A stretch of 64,000 nt of DNA from an uncultured Pelagibacteraceae bacterium (GCA_902604355.1 CACKYN010000005.1:1-64000), one strand, 5' to 3'. Shown: positions 9,930 through 20,382, counted from the stretch's first letter. The notes: generated by a model from the letters alone, not told the origin. Numbers and translations are program-made.

Positions 9930-9998
9930 TTATACAATTTTTTCCCCAGTAATAATTTTGAATTCAATAAATAAAGTTTTTTATATAAGTTGTTCTAT

Positions 9999-11417
9999 AT
10001 GGAAAATCATTTAAGTTTAGTTAAAAGTCAATTTAAAGAACTACCAAATAATATTGAAGCCGAACAAGCTGTAATTGGGTCTATTCTTGTTAGTAATGAT
10101 ATATTTGATGAAATAAACACAATTATTTCAAGTATTAATTTTTACGATCCTATGCATCAAAAGATTTTTGAAGCGATAGAAAGTTTAATTTATAAAGGAA
10201 TGCTAGCAAATCCGATTACATTAAAAAATTATTTTGAAAATGAAAAAGATGATTTAAATATCCCAGAGTACTTAGTTAAAATTACAAAATTTTCCACATC
10301 AGTTAGACAGGCTGTTGAATATTCTAAAATTATTTACGATATGTTTGTTCGAAGAGAATTAATAAAGATCTCAGAGCAAACTATAGATAGTGCAAAATTA
10401 AATGATCTTGATACCAATGGACAAACCATTATTGAAAATTCAGAAAGGTTATTATTTGATTTGGCAGAAAAGGGTTCTTTTAACTCCTCATTAGTAAAGT
10501 TTGATGAGGCAATGAAGCAGACCATTGAAATGGCATCTGCTGCCTATAAAAATGAAGAAGGAATTGTTGGTGTCCCAACAGGACTTAGAGATTTAGATGA
10601 TAAACTTGGGGGATTACATCAATCTGATTTAATAATTATAGCTGGAAGACCCTCAATGGGTAAAACATCGCTTGCAACAAATATTGCATTTAATGCAGCA
10701 CAAAAATTACAAGATACAGGAAAAAAATCCTCTATTGCATTCTTTTCGCTTGAGATGTCCTCAGAACAACTTTCAACTAGAATAATCTCAGAACAAGCAA
10801 GAATTAGTTCAAATGATATTAGAAGGGGTAGAATTTCTGATGATCAATTTGATAAATTTTTAGAAACTTCAAAAAATATTTCTGAACTTCCACTTTATAT
10901 TGATGAAACACCAGCAATTACAATTGCTGCCTTAAGTAATAGAGCAAGACGCATCAAAAGACTATTTGGTCTTGATATGATTGTAGTTGATTATATTCAG
11001 CTAATGAGAGGTACTACGTTTAACAAAGATGGAAGAGTTCAAGAAATCTCACAAATTACCCAAGGTCTAAAAGCAATTGCGAAAGAACTTTCTGTTCCAG
11101 TAGTTGCTCTATCTCAATTATCTAGACAAGTTGAGCAAAGAGACGACAACAAACCACTTTTGTCAGATTTAAGAGAATCAGGTTCAATTGAGCAAGACGC
11201 TGACGTTGTTATGTTTGTTTATAGAGAAGCATATTATTTACAAAGAAAAGAGCCAAGGGCAGCCACAGTTGAACATGCTGAATGGCAAGCAAAAATGAAT
11301 GAAGTTGCACATCTTGCCCAACTTATTATTGGGAAACAAAGACACGGTCCAATAGGTAACGTAACTCTTGAATTTGAGGAAAGATTTACAAAATTTAAAG
11401 ATACTCAAACTAATTAA
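9999..11417 (+). CDS. dnaB: Replicative DNA helicase DnaB
   Basis: Hexameric helicase that unwinds DNA at the replication fork. The N-terminal primase-interacting domain begins around PNNIEAEQAVIGSIL; the RecA-like domain has Walker A GRPSMGKTSLA (about residue 210) and Walker B MIVVDYIQLM, followed by LSQLSRQVEQR and the arginine-rich LRESGSIEQDADVV segment. I chose the ATG at 9999 (472 residues); an in-frame TTG at 9990 would add three. No intein or insertion interrupts it. It follows the rpsF-rpsR-rplI operon, a common bacterial arrangement. Confidence 0.95.
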   Translation: MENHLSLVKSQFKELPNNIEAEQAVIGSILVSNDIFDEINTIISSINFYDPMHQKIFEAIESLIYKGMLANPITLKNYFENEKDDLNIPEYLVKITKFSTSVRQAVEYSKIIYDMFVRRELIKISEQTIDSAKLNDLDTNGQTIIENSERLLFDLAEKGSFNSSLVKFDEAMKQTIEMASAAYKNEEGIVGVPTGLRDLDDKLGGLHQSDLIIIAGRPSMGKTSLATNIAFNAAQKLQDTGKKSSIAFFSLEMSSEQLSTRIISEQARISSNDIRRGRISDDQFDKFLETSKNISELPLYIDETPAITIAALSNRARRIKRLFGLDMIVVDYIQLMRGTTFNKDGRVQEISQITQGLKAIAKELSVPVVALSQLSRQVEQRDDNKPLLSDLRESGSIEQDADVVMFVYREAYYLQRKEPRAATVEHAEWQAKMNEVAHLAQLIIGKQRHGPIGNVTLEFEERFTKFKDTQTN

Positions 11418-11437
11418 TTTCCAATATAAAAGAGCTA

Positions 11438-13834
11438 ATGTTGGCGCATATGTATCAAAACATTGTTCTAAAGAATCCTAAAGCAATAATTGTATTACTA
11501 ATAATCACCATCTTAAGTTTTTGTTATTATGCAAAAGATTTTAGATTAGATGCATCCTCAGAGACATTATTGATCGATGGTGATCCAGATTTAGGCTACC
11601 TAAAAGAAGTTTCTGAAAGATACGGATCTAGAGAGTTTTTAATTCTTACCTATACACCTAATGATGGGATGGTCACTGATACATCAATTAATAATTTACT
11701 GAGTTTAAAATATAAAATTCAAAGTTTGAATTGGGTTCATAGTGTTGTAACTCTTCTAGATATACCTTTGTTAAGTAATTCTGATGCCCCACTTCAAGAA
11801 AGATTAGAAAGTTTTAAAACTTTAAAAGACGAAGATGTTGACAAAGATAGAGGATTTAAAGAAATTCTTAATAGTCCTGTATTTAGAAACTTTGTTATTA
11901 GCGAAGATGGTAAAACAAGTGGCATAATTGTTTATATTAAACAATCTCAAAAACTTGAAAACATCGAAAGTAAATCAAAAGAGGAAATAGAAGATTATAA
12001 AGATCAAATCAAAAAACAGAATCATCAAAATATTTTACAGATCAGACAAGTTATCCAGAGTTATGGCGATGTAGGTAAGATTTATTTAGGAGGTATACCA
12101 ATGATTGCTGATGACATGATGACCTTTATTAAAAGTGACATTGTGGTTTTTGGTATAGGTGTTTTATTATTTATTATTGCAACCTTATGGTTTGTCTTTA
12201 GGAAACTTATTTGGATTGTAGTTCCAATTAGCAGTTGTATTTTTTCAGTAGTAATAATGACTGGATTACTTGGATTGTTAGAATGGAAAGTCACTGTTAT
12301 TTCATCGAACTTCATTGCTTTGATGTTGATTTTAACAATGGCAATGAATATTCATATGAGTACAAGATTTTTACAACTTAAAAAAAATTCACCTACTAAA
12401 AATAATTTTGAAATTATTTCTTTAACGACCAAAAAAATGTTTTGGCCGATTTTTTACACTGCTCTGACTACTATTTTAGCTTTTTTATCTTTAATCTTTA
12501 GTGAAATTAGGCCAATTATTGACTTTGGATGGATGATGACTTTTGGTCTAATTACTTCTTTTATAATTACCTTTACTTTACTCCCAACTTTTTTGAGTTT
12601 CGCTCCCTCAGATAATATTTCGCTTATAAAAGAACAAGATTCTAAATTCACTAATTTTCTAGGATCACTTTCTATAGGTAAAAAAAATTTAATTTTTTCA
12701 GTAACAGGAATTGTAACGATTTTAAGTGTTATTGGTATTAGCAAGCTAGAGGTTGAAAACAGCTTTATTAATTATTTTAACAAAAATACTGAAATCTATA
12801 AAGGCATGAAACTTATAGATGAAGAGCTTGGAGGTACAACACCACTAGAAGTAATTCTTAAGTTTCCTAAGAAAGATAAAGAAAAAAATTCAGCTGAAGA
12901 TGACGAGTTTGAGGACTGGGGAGATGAAAATGATAAGAATGATGAAAAATATTGGTTTACTAAAGATAAAATTGATAAAATTGCATCTGTTCATAATTAC
13001 TTAGATAGTCTTCCTGAAATTGGAAAAGTTTTGTCTTTTTCATCAATTATTGATGTAGCAACTCAATTAAATAATAATAAACCTTTAGGCACATTAGAAA
13101 TGGGTGTGCTTTATTCCAAGATACCTGAAAGCATTAAAACAGAGATTATTGATCCATATCTTTCAATAGAAAATGATGAAGCAAGGGTTAGTTTAAGAAT
13201 AATAGACTCTCAAGAAAATTTAAGAAGGAACGATTTGATTAATAAAATAAATTTTGATCTTAAAGATAAGATCGGTCTAAAAGAAAGTGAATATAAACTT
13301 GCTGGATTATTAATTTTATTTAATAATTTATTACAGAGCTTATTTAAATCACAAATACTTACTTTAGGATTGGTAATGATTGGGATTTTTATAATGTTTT
13401 TAATTCTATTTAGAAATATTAAATTATCTTTAATAGGAGTGGTGCCAAACTTTATTGCAGCATTTTTCATACTTGGAATTATAGGCTTGCTAGAAATTCC
13501 TTTAGATATGATGACTATTACCATCGCTGCAATTACTATTGGTATAGCAGTAGATAATAGTATCCATTATATTTATCGATTCAAAGAAGAGTTCAACAAG
13601 ATTAAAGATTATAATAAAACATTAAAATTATGTCATTCAACAGTAGGAGTAGCAATTTTAAATACTTCAATCACAATTGTGTTTGGATTTTCAATTTTAG
13701 TTTTGTCTAAGTTTATTCCCACAATTTATTTTGGCATGTTTACTGGTTTAGCAATGTTATTGGCTATGATCTTGGTATTGACTTTACTGCCTGCTTTAAT
13801 CTTGATTATCAAACCCTTTGGTAAATCTGCTTAA
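11438..13834 (+). CDS. RND/MMPL-family membrane transporter
   Basis: A 798-residue inner-membrane protein of the RND superfamily, with two repeats: one membrane helix plus a soluble domain, then a five-helix bundle (about 230-400 and 625-795). The start FRLDASSETLLIDGD and AITIGIAVDNSIHYIYRF near the C terminus resemble the 'predicted exporter, RND superfamily' proteins (MMPL type) that often handle lipids or hopanoids. The second soluble domain carries an unusual run of acidic residues (about 483-505, Glu/Asp/Asn-rich, DDEFEDWGDENDKNDE). The substrate is unknown. It overlaps cvpA by one base (TAATG). Confidence 0.78.
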   Translation: MLAHMYQNIVLKNPKAIIVLLIITILSFCYYAKDFRLDASSETLLIDGDPDLGYLKEVSERYGSREFLILTYTPNDGMVTDTSINNLLSLKYKIQSLNWVHSVVTLLDIPLLSNSDAPLQERLESFKTLKDEDVDKDRGFKEILNSPVFRNFVISEDGKTSGIIVYIKQSQKLENIESKSKEEIEDYKDQIKKQNHQNILQIRQVIQSYGDVGKIYLGGIPMIADDMMTFIKSDIVVFGIGVLLFIIATLWFVFRKLIWIVVPISSCIFSVVIMTGLLGLLEWKVTVISSNFIALMLILTMAMNIHMSTRFLQLKKNSPTKNNFEIISLTTKKMFWPIFYTALTTILAFLSLIFSEIRPIIDFGWMMTFGLITSFIITFTLLPTFLSFAPSDNISLIKEQDSKFTNFLGSLSIGKKNLIFSVTGIVTILSVIGISKLEVENSFINYFNKNTEIYKGMKLIDEELGGTTPLEVILKFPKKDKEKNSAEDDEFEDWGDENDKNDEKYWFTKDKIDKIASVHNYLDSLPEIGKVLSFSSIIDVATQLNNNKPLGTLEMGVLYSKIPESIKTEIIDPYLSIENDEARVSLRIIDSQENLRRNDLINKINFDLKDKIGLKESEYKLAGLLILFNNLLQSLFKSQILTLGLVMIGIFIMFLILFRNIKLSLIGVVPNFIAAFFILGIIGLLEIPLDMMTITIAAITIGIAVDNSIHYIYRFKEEFNKIKDYNKTLKLCHSTVGVAILNTSITIVFGFSILVLSKFIPTIYFGMFTGLAMLLAMILVLTLLPALILIIKPFGKSA

Positions 13835-14379
13835 TGTTAGAAATTTTGGTAGATTTTTACAAAGCAACTTCCATTGTTGATTTGATTTATTTATTCATCA
13901 CTATCTGGTCTTTAAACAGCTGTTACAAAAAAGGTTTTATATTAAGTATTCTGTCCATGGCAAAGTGGCTTTTGGCCTATGTGATAACTCTAATTCTATT
14001 TCCAAGAGTTAAACCTTATGTAAAGGACATGATTGATAATGAATATGTATTGGATGTTGGTCTTGGTATGGCAATTTTTATAATAGTTATTTTTTTAGTA
14101 TTGTTGGTTAATAAAGGTATTAGTAAAGCTGTTAGATATACCGGTATTGGTGGTTTAGATACAACGTTTGGATTCTTTTTTGGCTTTATAAAAGCTTATA
14201 TAATTTCTGTTTGTATTTTTTCAGGTATTCATATTGTTTATAATCATGATAAATGGCCAATAAATATGGACAAATCATACACCTTTCCATATTTAGAAAA
14301 AGGTAGTAGTTACTTAATTAAAGAATTTCCAAATGAAAAAACATATCAAGAATCTAGAGAAAAAATTAAAGATATTTGA
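13834..14379 (+). CDS. cvpA: CvpA family membrane protein
   Basis: 181-residue integral membrane protein with about four hydrophobic segments and the family features SILSMAKWLLAY, GLGMAIFIIVIFLVLL and a GLDTTFGFFFGFIKAY block. E. coli cvpA was named for colicin V production and lies just upstream of purF, exactly as here. The exact function is not established; the family has been tied to envelope stress tolerance. It overlaps purF by 47 bases, an unusually long overlap even for this compact genome. Confidence 0.85.
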   Translation: MLEILVDFYKATSIVDLIYLFITIWSLNSCYKKGFILSILSMAKWLLAYVITLILFPRVKPYVKDMIDNEYVLDVGLGMAIFIIVIFLVLLVNKGISKAVRYTGIGGLDTTFGFFFGFIKAYIISVCIFSGIHIVYNHDKWPINMDKSYTFPYLEKGSSYLIKEFPNEKTYQESREKIKDI

Positions 14380-15814
14380 TCCAAAAATAAAAGAAGAATG
14401 TGGAGTATTTGGTATTAGTAATGCAAAAGATGCTTCGGCTTTAACCGCTCTTGGTTTACATGCTTTACAACATCGAGGACAAGAAGGTTGTGGAATTGTT
14501 AGTTTTGATGGTGAAAAATATTATTCTGAAAAGAGATTTGGTTTAGTTGGAGACAATTTTAATAAAGAAAAAGTTTTAAATAATTTAAAAGGTAATTACG
14601 CAATAGGTCACAATCGATATAGTACAACTGGTAATAATACTTTACGAAATATCCAGCCTTTTTTTGCTGATACTAATGCGGGAGGAATCGGAGTTTCACA
14701 TAATGGAAATTTAACCAATTCAATTTCTTTAAGAAAAAAACTTGTAGAGGAAGGAGCTATTTTTTATACAACTTCAGATACAGAAACTATCGTACAATTG
14801 ATTGCAAAATCTAAGAGATCAAAAACTATCGATAAAGTCATTGATGCAATTTTTCAAATTCAAGGAGGATATGCTTTAGTAATGCTCACTCAAAACTCTC
14901 TTATCGGGGTAAGAGATCCGTATGGCATTAGACCTTTATTAATTGGAAAATTGGGAAGTAGTTATGTCCTAGCATCAGAAACATGTGCATTAGATATTAT
15001 TGGAGCAAACTTTGTAAGAGAAGTTGAAAATGGCGAAATTGTTTTGATTGAAAACAATCAACTTACTAGTATCAAGCCCTTTCCACCTAGAAAAGTAAGA
15101 CCATGTGTTTTTGAATATATCTATTTTGCAAGACCTGATAGCTTAATTGATAATAAGACTGCTTATGAACATAGAAAAAATTTAGGTGTTGAACTTGCAA
15201 AAGAAAATGATATCGATGCAGACATTGTAGTTCCAGTCCCAGACTCTGGTAATGCGGCAGCATTGGGATTTGCCCAAAAACTTAAAATAAACTTTGAACA
15301 TGGCTTGATAAGAAACCATTACGTGGGTAGAACATTTATTGAACCAAGCCAAAAAATTAGGAGCTTAGGTGTTAAGCTTAAATTAAATGCAAATCAAACT
15401 ACTATCAGGGATAAAAAAATTATTTTAATTGATGACTCGCTTGTCAGAGGAACTACTTCTCACAAAATAGTAAAAATGTTATACGATGCAGGTGCAAAAG
15501 AAGTTCATGTTAGAATAGGTTGTCCAGAAATCAAATATCCTGATTTTTATGGTGTGGATACTCCAACTAAAAAAGAATTATTAGCTGCAAATAAAACAAA
15601 TAATGAAATTTGCGATTATATTGGTGCTAAATCTTTAAAATTTTTGTCTATTGATGGTTTATATAGAGCTATTGGATTTGATAAGCGAAATGACACTTAC
15701 CCTCAATTAACAGATCATTATTTTACAGGAGATTATCCAGTTGAACCTGTTGACGAACTAGGAGATAGTAAAATAACACAATTATCTTTGTTAAGTACTG
15801 CCTCGAATAACTAG
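14333..15814 (+). CDS. purF: Amidophosphoribosyltransferase PurF
   Basis: First committed step of purine synthesis: PRPP plus glutamine to phosphoribosylamine. The N-terminal glutamine amidotransferase has its nucleophile Cys23 in EECGVFGI, so a 22-residue propeptide must be removed to expose it. HRGQEGCGI, HNRYSTTG and the GVSHNGNLTN block follow. The phosphoribosyltransferase half carries PVPDSGNAAALGFA and the PRPP motif IILIDDSLVRGTTS (about residues 361-374). The 493-residue length is typical. The start codon lies inside cvpA. Confidence 0.95.
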   Translation: MKKHIKNLEKKLKIFDPKIKEECGVFGISNAKDASALTALGLHALQHRGQEGCGIVSFDGEKYYSEKRFGLVGDNFNKEKVLNNLKGNYAIGHNRYSTTGNNTLRNIQPFFADTNAGGIGVSHNGNLTNSISLRKKLVEEGAIFYTTSDTETIVQLIAKSKRSKTIDKVIDAIFQIQGGYALVMLTQNSLIGVRDPYGIRPLLIGKLGSSYVLASETCALDIIGANFVREVENGEIVLIENNQLTSIKPFPPRKVRPCVFEYIYFARPDSLIDNKTAYEHRKNLGVELAKENDIDADIVVPVPDSGNAAALGFAQKLKINFEHGLIRNHYVGRTFIEPSQKIRSLGVKLKLNANQTTIRDKKIILIDDSLVRGTTSHKIVKMLYDAGAKEVHVRIGCPEIKYPDFYGVDTPTKKELLAANKTNNEICDYIGAKSLKFLSIDGLYRAIGFDKRNDTYPQLTDHYFTGDYPVEPVDELGDSKITQLSLLSTASNN

Positions 15815-15863
15815 TAAGATAAAAAGAGTTTAAAAAAAAAGAAAAGATACTATTTAAATAAGC

Positions 15864-17159
15864 ATGATTGATAATAAAGAAAAAATAGTTGAGTATTTTA
15901 AATCCGGAGTAAAACAAAATAAAGATTTTAAAATTGGAATTGAGCATGAAAAGTTCTTATTTAATAAGAAAAATAATAAACGAGTGGATTATTCTAAAAT
16001 TAAAGAAATGTTCAATGCATTATTAGAATTTGGATGGAACCCGGTTTTTGAAAAAGAAAATATTATTGCACTTAACAAAGGAGGAAAAAGCATTACTCTT
16101 GAACCTGGTAATCAAATTGAATTATCAGGAGATAAACTTAACCATATACATGGGGCTTGTTCAGAGTCTCAAGATTATTTATTTGAGCTAAAGCAAGTTA
16201 CAAAAAAATTAGATATTGAAATTGTCAGTGCTGGTTTTGATCCTATTTCAAAATTAGAAGAAATCCCAAATAATCCTAAACAGAGATATAAATTAATGAC
16301 TCAAGATATGCCCTTTGGTGGTGAATTAAGTTTAGATATGATGTATCGAACTTGTGGGACACAATTAAATATAGATTATAGCTCAGAAGAAGATTTTGTA
16401 AAAAAATTTAAAGTTACAAATTCAATTGTACCCATTTCTATTGCTTTATTTGCTAATTCCTCAATAGTAGAAAAGAAAAATAGTAATTATTTATCGTACC
16501 GATCAAAAGTATGGCAAAATACTTCTAGAGGAGGACTTCCAAAATTATTTTTTGAAAATTTAAATTTTGAAAAATATGCAGAATTTACAATGAATTTTCC
16601 AATTTTATTTATTCAAAATAAAAATGAATATATTTCTGGGAGAAAATATATTTTTAGAGATTTTATGGAGGGTAAAATTCCGGAAATTAATAACCGATTA
16701 CCCACAGAGGGTGATCTTACAACACATTTAAGTACAATCTTTACAGAGAATAGGTTAAAAAAATATATTGAGCTTAGGTCAATGGATACTTGTGGTTGGG
16801 ATTGCTTGTGTGCTGGACCTGCATTTAATATTGGAATGTTATATGGCAATCTTGAAGAAGTTTATGATGTTATTTCTAAGTGGGAAACAGATAAAGTTAT
16901 TAATGCATATTTAGAAGCACCAAAAAAAGGATTTAATACTCAATTAATGGGTAAAGATCTTCTTTACTGGTCATCCACACTATTAAATTTATCAAAAGAA
17001 GGTTTGGAAAATAGAGATATTTTAAACAGAAAAGGAAACAACGAAACAATTTTTTTAAGTCACTTACAAAAAGTAATTGATAATAAGACAACAAACGCAG
17101 ATCATATGATTAGCAAATTTTCAGCAAATGAAAATTTAGATGAATTATATGATAAATAA
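15864..17159 (+). CDS. gshA: Glutamate-cysteine ligase (GCS2/plant type)
   Basis: ATP-dependent joining of glutamate and cysteine to gamma-glutamylcysteine. The 431-residue protein matches the alphaproteobacterial/plant GshA class: FKIGIEHEKFLF at the N terminus, LEPGNQIELSG, YKLMTQDMPFGGELSLDMMY, RTCGTQLNIDYSSE and the C-terminal ELRSMDTCGWDCLCAGPAF. It overlaps gshB by 20 bases, so the two glutathione enzymes are translationally linked. Its product is also the sulfur donor used by some EgtB enzymes; egtB lies 3.2 kb downstream on the same strand. Confidence 0.9.
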   Translation: MIDNKEKIVEYFKSGVKQNKDFKIGIEHEKFLFNKKNNKRVDYSKIKEMFNALLEFGWNPVFEKENIIALNKGGKSITLEPGNQIELSGDKLNHIHGACSESQDYLFELKQVTKKLDIEIVSAGFDPISKLEEIPNNPKQRYKLMTQDMPFGGELSLDMMYRTCGTQLNIDYSSEEDFVKKFKVTNSIVPISIALFANSSIVEKKNSNYLSYRSKVWQNTSRGGLPKLFFENLNFEKYAEFTMNFPILFIQNKNEYISGRKYIFRDFMEGKIPEINNRLPTEGDLTTHLSTIFTENRLKKYIELRSMDTCGWDCLCAGPAFNIGMLYGNLEEVYDVISKWETDKVINAYLEAPKKGFNTQLMGKDLLYWSSTLLNLSKEGLENRDILNRKGNNETIFLSHLQKVIDNKTTNADHMISKFSANENLDELYDK

Positions 17160-18075
17160 AATTGTTGCAATTCAAGGAAACCATCCCTCAAAATTAAATC
17201 CTGTTTCAGATACAAGTATATTTTTGGGTAATGAAATTCAAAATAAGAATTATAAAATATTCTATTATGAGCCAAAAAATCTTTCAATTATCAATTCAAA
17301 AGTAATTGCAAAAGGTTTTTTTATTAAATTTAACTACGCAAAAAAAAAATTTTTTAAAATATTAAAAAAATGTAGTTTAGACCTTACTAAATGTAAATTT
17401 ATACTTATACGCCAAGATCCCCCGTTTAATCTTGAATATATTTCAACTACATATATTTTAGATACTATTAGACATAAGGTAAAAATACTTAACAACCCTA
17501 CTTCTATTAGAAATGTCTCTGAAAAATTATACTCAGCTAAGTATCGAAAATATATGCCAAGTACTATTTTTACTAAAAATATCGATGAAATTAAAAAATT
17601 TTTCGAAAAAAATAGCAGTGTTATTTTAAAACCAATTCATAGTTACAGTGGAAACGATGTACATTTATTAAACAAATTTGACTCAAAACAAATCAATAGT
17701 TTTATTAAAAAACATGATCATATAATGTTGCAAAAATTTTTACCTAAAATTAGCAAAGGTGACAAAAGAGTTTTTATAATTAATGGTAAGGTCTGTGGAG
17801 CAATCTCAAGAATTCCAAAAAAAGGGTCCATTTTAAGTAACATGAGTAAAGGTGCAATACCTATAAATATTAAACTTAGTAAGCATGAAAATAAGATATC
17901 TAAGCTAATTGCTAAAGATTTAAAAAAAGAGGATATTTTTTTTGCAGGAATAGACTTTATTGATCAAAGACTGAGTGGAGATATTAATGTCACCTCTCCG
18001 ACTGGATTGAAAACTCATTTCGATTTATCAGGCATAAATCTTGCTAAAATTTTTTGGAAAGAACTTAGGGCGTGA
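17140..18075 (+). CDS. gshB: Glutathione synthetase
   Basis: ATP-grasp ligase adding glycine to gamma-glutamylcysteine. The 311-residue protein shows the GshB pattern: IRQDPPFNLEYISTTYIL, NPTSIRNVSEKLY, KPIHSYSGNDVHLL (ATP binding, about residues 160-175), the KGDKRVFIINGKVCGA segment and the C-terminal GDINVTSPTGLKTHFDL with INLA. The last motif is slightly atypical in that SPTG precedes an LKTHF segment. Its start lies inside gshA; its stop is overlapped by the next gene (GTGA). Confidence 0.9.
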   Translation: MNYMINKIVAIQGNHPSKLNPVSDTSIFLGNEIQNKNYKIFYYEPKNLSIINSKVIAKGFFIKFNYAKKKFFKILKKCSLDLTKCKFILIRQDPPFNLEYISTTYILDTIRHKVKILNNPTSIRNVSEKLYSAKYRKYMPSTIFTKNIDEIKKFFEKNSSVILKPIHSYSGNDVHLLNKFDSKQINSFIKKHDHIMLQKFLPKISKGDKRVFIINGKVCGAISRIPKKGSILSNMSKGAIPINIKLSKHENKISKLIAKDLKKEDIFFAGIDFIDQRLSGDINVTSPTGLKTHFDLSGINLAKIFWKELRA

Positions 18076-18932
18076 AAACTTTAAATGACCAGCAAAAAGG
18101 ATCTTTGTTAGCCTTTATTGCTGTGATGTTTATCACTCCTGATAGTTTGTTTATAAGATTAGCTAGTGTGGATACCTGGAGTTTAGTTTTTTATAGAGGG
18201 ATAATTCCTTTTTTTACTGTGTTATTTGGGATGCTACTTATTTATAAAGCAAATTTTTTTAAAATGCTTTTCACTAGTGGTCATCATGGAATAATTTATA
18301 TAATAACATTTTCTATAACAAATATTGCCTTTGTCGTTTCTATTCAGAATACGAATGTAGCTAATACATTGGTTATGATTGCTATGGCGCCTATGCTTTC
18401 AGCAATTTTAGGGGCAATATTTTTAAAAGAGATGCCAGATAGTAAAACTTGGACAGCAATCGCAGTAACTTTTTTTGCAGCGATATATATATTTTATGAC
18501 TCCTTACAATTAGGGAACATTTTTGGAGATTTATTGGGGCTTGTTTGTGCACTAGGATTGGCGGTTGGAGCCGTTACTATTAGATCCGCTAAAACAAAAA
18601 ACCTAGTGCCAGCTGCTGTAGTTGGTAAGTTGTTAGTCGCAGTATTTGCCATTTTCTTTATTGAAACCTATTCTTTAGTGGGAAAAGACCTTTTAATAGT
18701 ACCTTTAATGTGTGTAATGTGTGTTGCTATACCTTTTGTTTTGGTAACTATTGCACCAAGATTTATACCTGCAGAGGAAGTAAATTTATTCTTTTTACTA
18801 GAAACAATCGTCGGACCAATTTGGGTTTGGATGGTCATTAAAGAACAGCCAAGTCTTGAAACAATTCAAGGTGGTATAGTCATCATTTTGACGATAGCAA
18901 TTCACTCTTTTCTTAAACTAAAAAAATCTTAG
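18072..18932 (+). CDS. DMT-superfamily (EamA) transporter
   Basis: 286-residue inner-membrane protein with about ten hydrophobic segments in two EamA halves (first half with FYRGIIPFFTVLFG; second with VNLFFLLETIVGPIWVW). Such carriers export or import small metabolites; the substrate cannot be read from sequence. It starts with GTG overlapping the gshB stop by 4 bases, so it is probably co-expressed with the glutathione genes. It is one of three DMT carriers in the window (others at 24290 and 40219). Confidence 0.82.
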   Translation: MKTLNDQQKGSLLAFIAVMFITPDSLFIRLASVDTWSLVFYRGIIPFFTVLFGMLLIYKANFFKMLFTSGHHGIIYIITFSITNIAFVVSIQNTNVANTLVMIAMAPMLSAILGAIFLKEMPDSKTWTAIAVTFFAAIYIFYDSLQLGNIFGDLLGLVCALGLAVGAVTIRSAKTKNLVPAAVVGKLLVAVFAIFFIETYSLVGKDLLIVPLMCVMCVAIPFVLVTIAPRFIPAEEVNLFFLLETIVGPIWVWMVIKEQPSLETIQGGIVIILTIAIHSFLKLKKS

Positions 18933-18986
18933 ACCTATTACAATTAACTTGATTTGGCCACAAATCAGAAATAGATAGCGGTTCAT

Positions 18987-20312
18987 ATGAACAAGGTATT
19001 AAAAAATTCGTGGGCTTTATTTTTAGGTATGGGAGCAATTATGCTTGCCTACGGTTTTCAAGGTTCACTTCTTGGAGTTAGAGCTGTAAAAGAAGAGTTT
19101 AGTCTAACCGCAACTGGATTTATGATGTCTGGTTATTTCATTGGATATTTTATAGGTGCAATCACTATTCCTAAATTAATATCAAGAGTTGGCCATATCA
19201 GAATCTTTGCAGCTTTTGCGTCAATCGCATCTTTAGTAATTCTAGTTCATGCCGTATTCGTCAGTCCATTAGTTTGGTTTTTATTAAGAGTACTTACTGG
19301 TATCAGTATGGTCTCTATTTATACAGTTGCTGAGAGTTGGTTAAATGATAGAGCAAGTAATAAAAATAGAGGAAGTGTCTTATCAATCTACATGGTGATT
19401 TTGTATGGTTCGATGGGAATAGGAATGTTTTTTTTAAACTTTAGTAATCCAATAAATTTTGAACCTTTTATATTAGTATCAATAATAACATCAGGTGCAT
19501 TAATACCAATTTTACTTACTAAAAGAAAACCTCCAACATTTAAAAAAATAGAAACTATGTCGATTCAAGAGGTTTATATTTCATCACCTTTCGGAATGGT
19601 TAGTTCATTTCTTTATGGAACAATACAATCTGCGTTATTCACATTATTAGCTGTGTATGCTGCAGGAATGAATTTTTCTATTTTTCATATTTCATTAGTT
19701 ACATTTTTATTAGCTATTTCAGGTGCAATTTCACAGTGGCCAATAGGAAAATTGTCTGACATGTATGATAGAAGAAAAGTAATTATTTTTGTTAGTTTCG
19801 CTGCTGCTTTTTTTGCATTATGTGCAATTTTTTCATCAGCACAAATGTATTTACCTGAGGGCTTAGGAACAAGTAAATTTTGGTTTTATTTTTTTTTAAT
19901 TTTATTCTCTTTTTGTAGTTTGCCAATGTTCTCATTAATCCTTGCTCATACAAATGATTTTATTCCTAAGGAAAAATTTGTTGCAGCTGGTGCGAGTTTA
20001 CAATTTATTTTTGGCTTAGGAGCAATTGGTGGTCCATTTTTATGTTCAATTTTTATGGATATAGCAGGTCTGAATGGTTTTTTTGTTTTTCTAATGTTTT
20101 TTCATATTTTAATTGGAGTCTACGGTGTTTATAGATCTAGAATTAGACCAGCAGTTGAAAATCCAGATTCTCAATTTATTGCAATGCCTCAATCTATTAC
20201 GCCTGCAGGTATTGAATTAAATCCTACTACAGAGCCAATCGAAGAGCCAACAAAAACAGGTTCAGATACTATCACAGAAGATATTAAAACAACTGATCAA
20301 CAATCTCAATAA
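18987..20312 (+). CDS. MFS transporter (YcaD-like)
   Basis: 441-residue major facilitator protein with twelve hydrophobic segments. It has the loop motif ISRVGHIRIFAAFAS after the second helix, VAESWLNDRA in the fifth region and GKLSDMYDRRKVIIF between the halves, as in the YcaD/'UMF' group of uncharacterised carriers. The C-terminal tail (about residues 390-441) is hydrophilic and rich in Thr, Glu and Pro, probably cytoplasmic and disordered. The substrate is unknown. It lies between the DMT carrier and egtB. Confidence 0.8.
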   Translation: MNKVLKNSWALFLGMGAIMLAYGFQGSLLGVRAVKEEFSLTATGFMMSGYFIGYFIGAITIPKLISRVGHIRIFAAFASIASLVILVHAVFVSPLVWFLLRVLTGISMVSIYTVAESWLNDRASNKNRGSVLSIYMVILYGSMGIGMFFLNFSNPINFEPFILVSIITSGALIPILLTKRKPPTFKKIETMSIQEVYISSPFGMVSSFLYGTIQSALFTLLAVYAAGMNFSIFHISLVTFLLAISGAISQWPIGKLSDMYDRRKVIIFVSFAAAFFALCAIFSSAQMYLPEGLGTSKFWFYFFLILFSFCSLPMFSLILAHTNDFIPKEKFVAAGASLQFIFGLGAIGGPFLCSIFMDIAGLNGFFVFLMFFHILIGVYGVYRSRIRPAVENPDSQFIAMPQSITPAGIELNPTTEPIEEPTKTGSDTITEDIKTTDQQSQ

Positions 20313-20382
20313 ATTTAATGATCAGCGTCGTTTTGTAAAGTGAAGTATGTTAGCTTTATTGTTAATTTGAGTAGATACTTTT

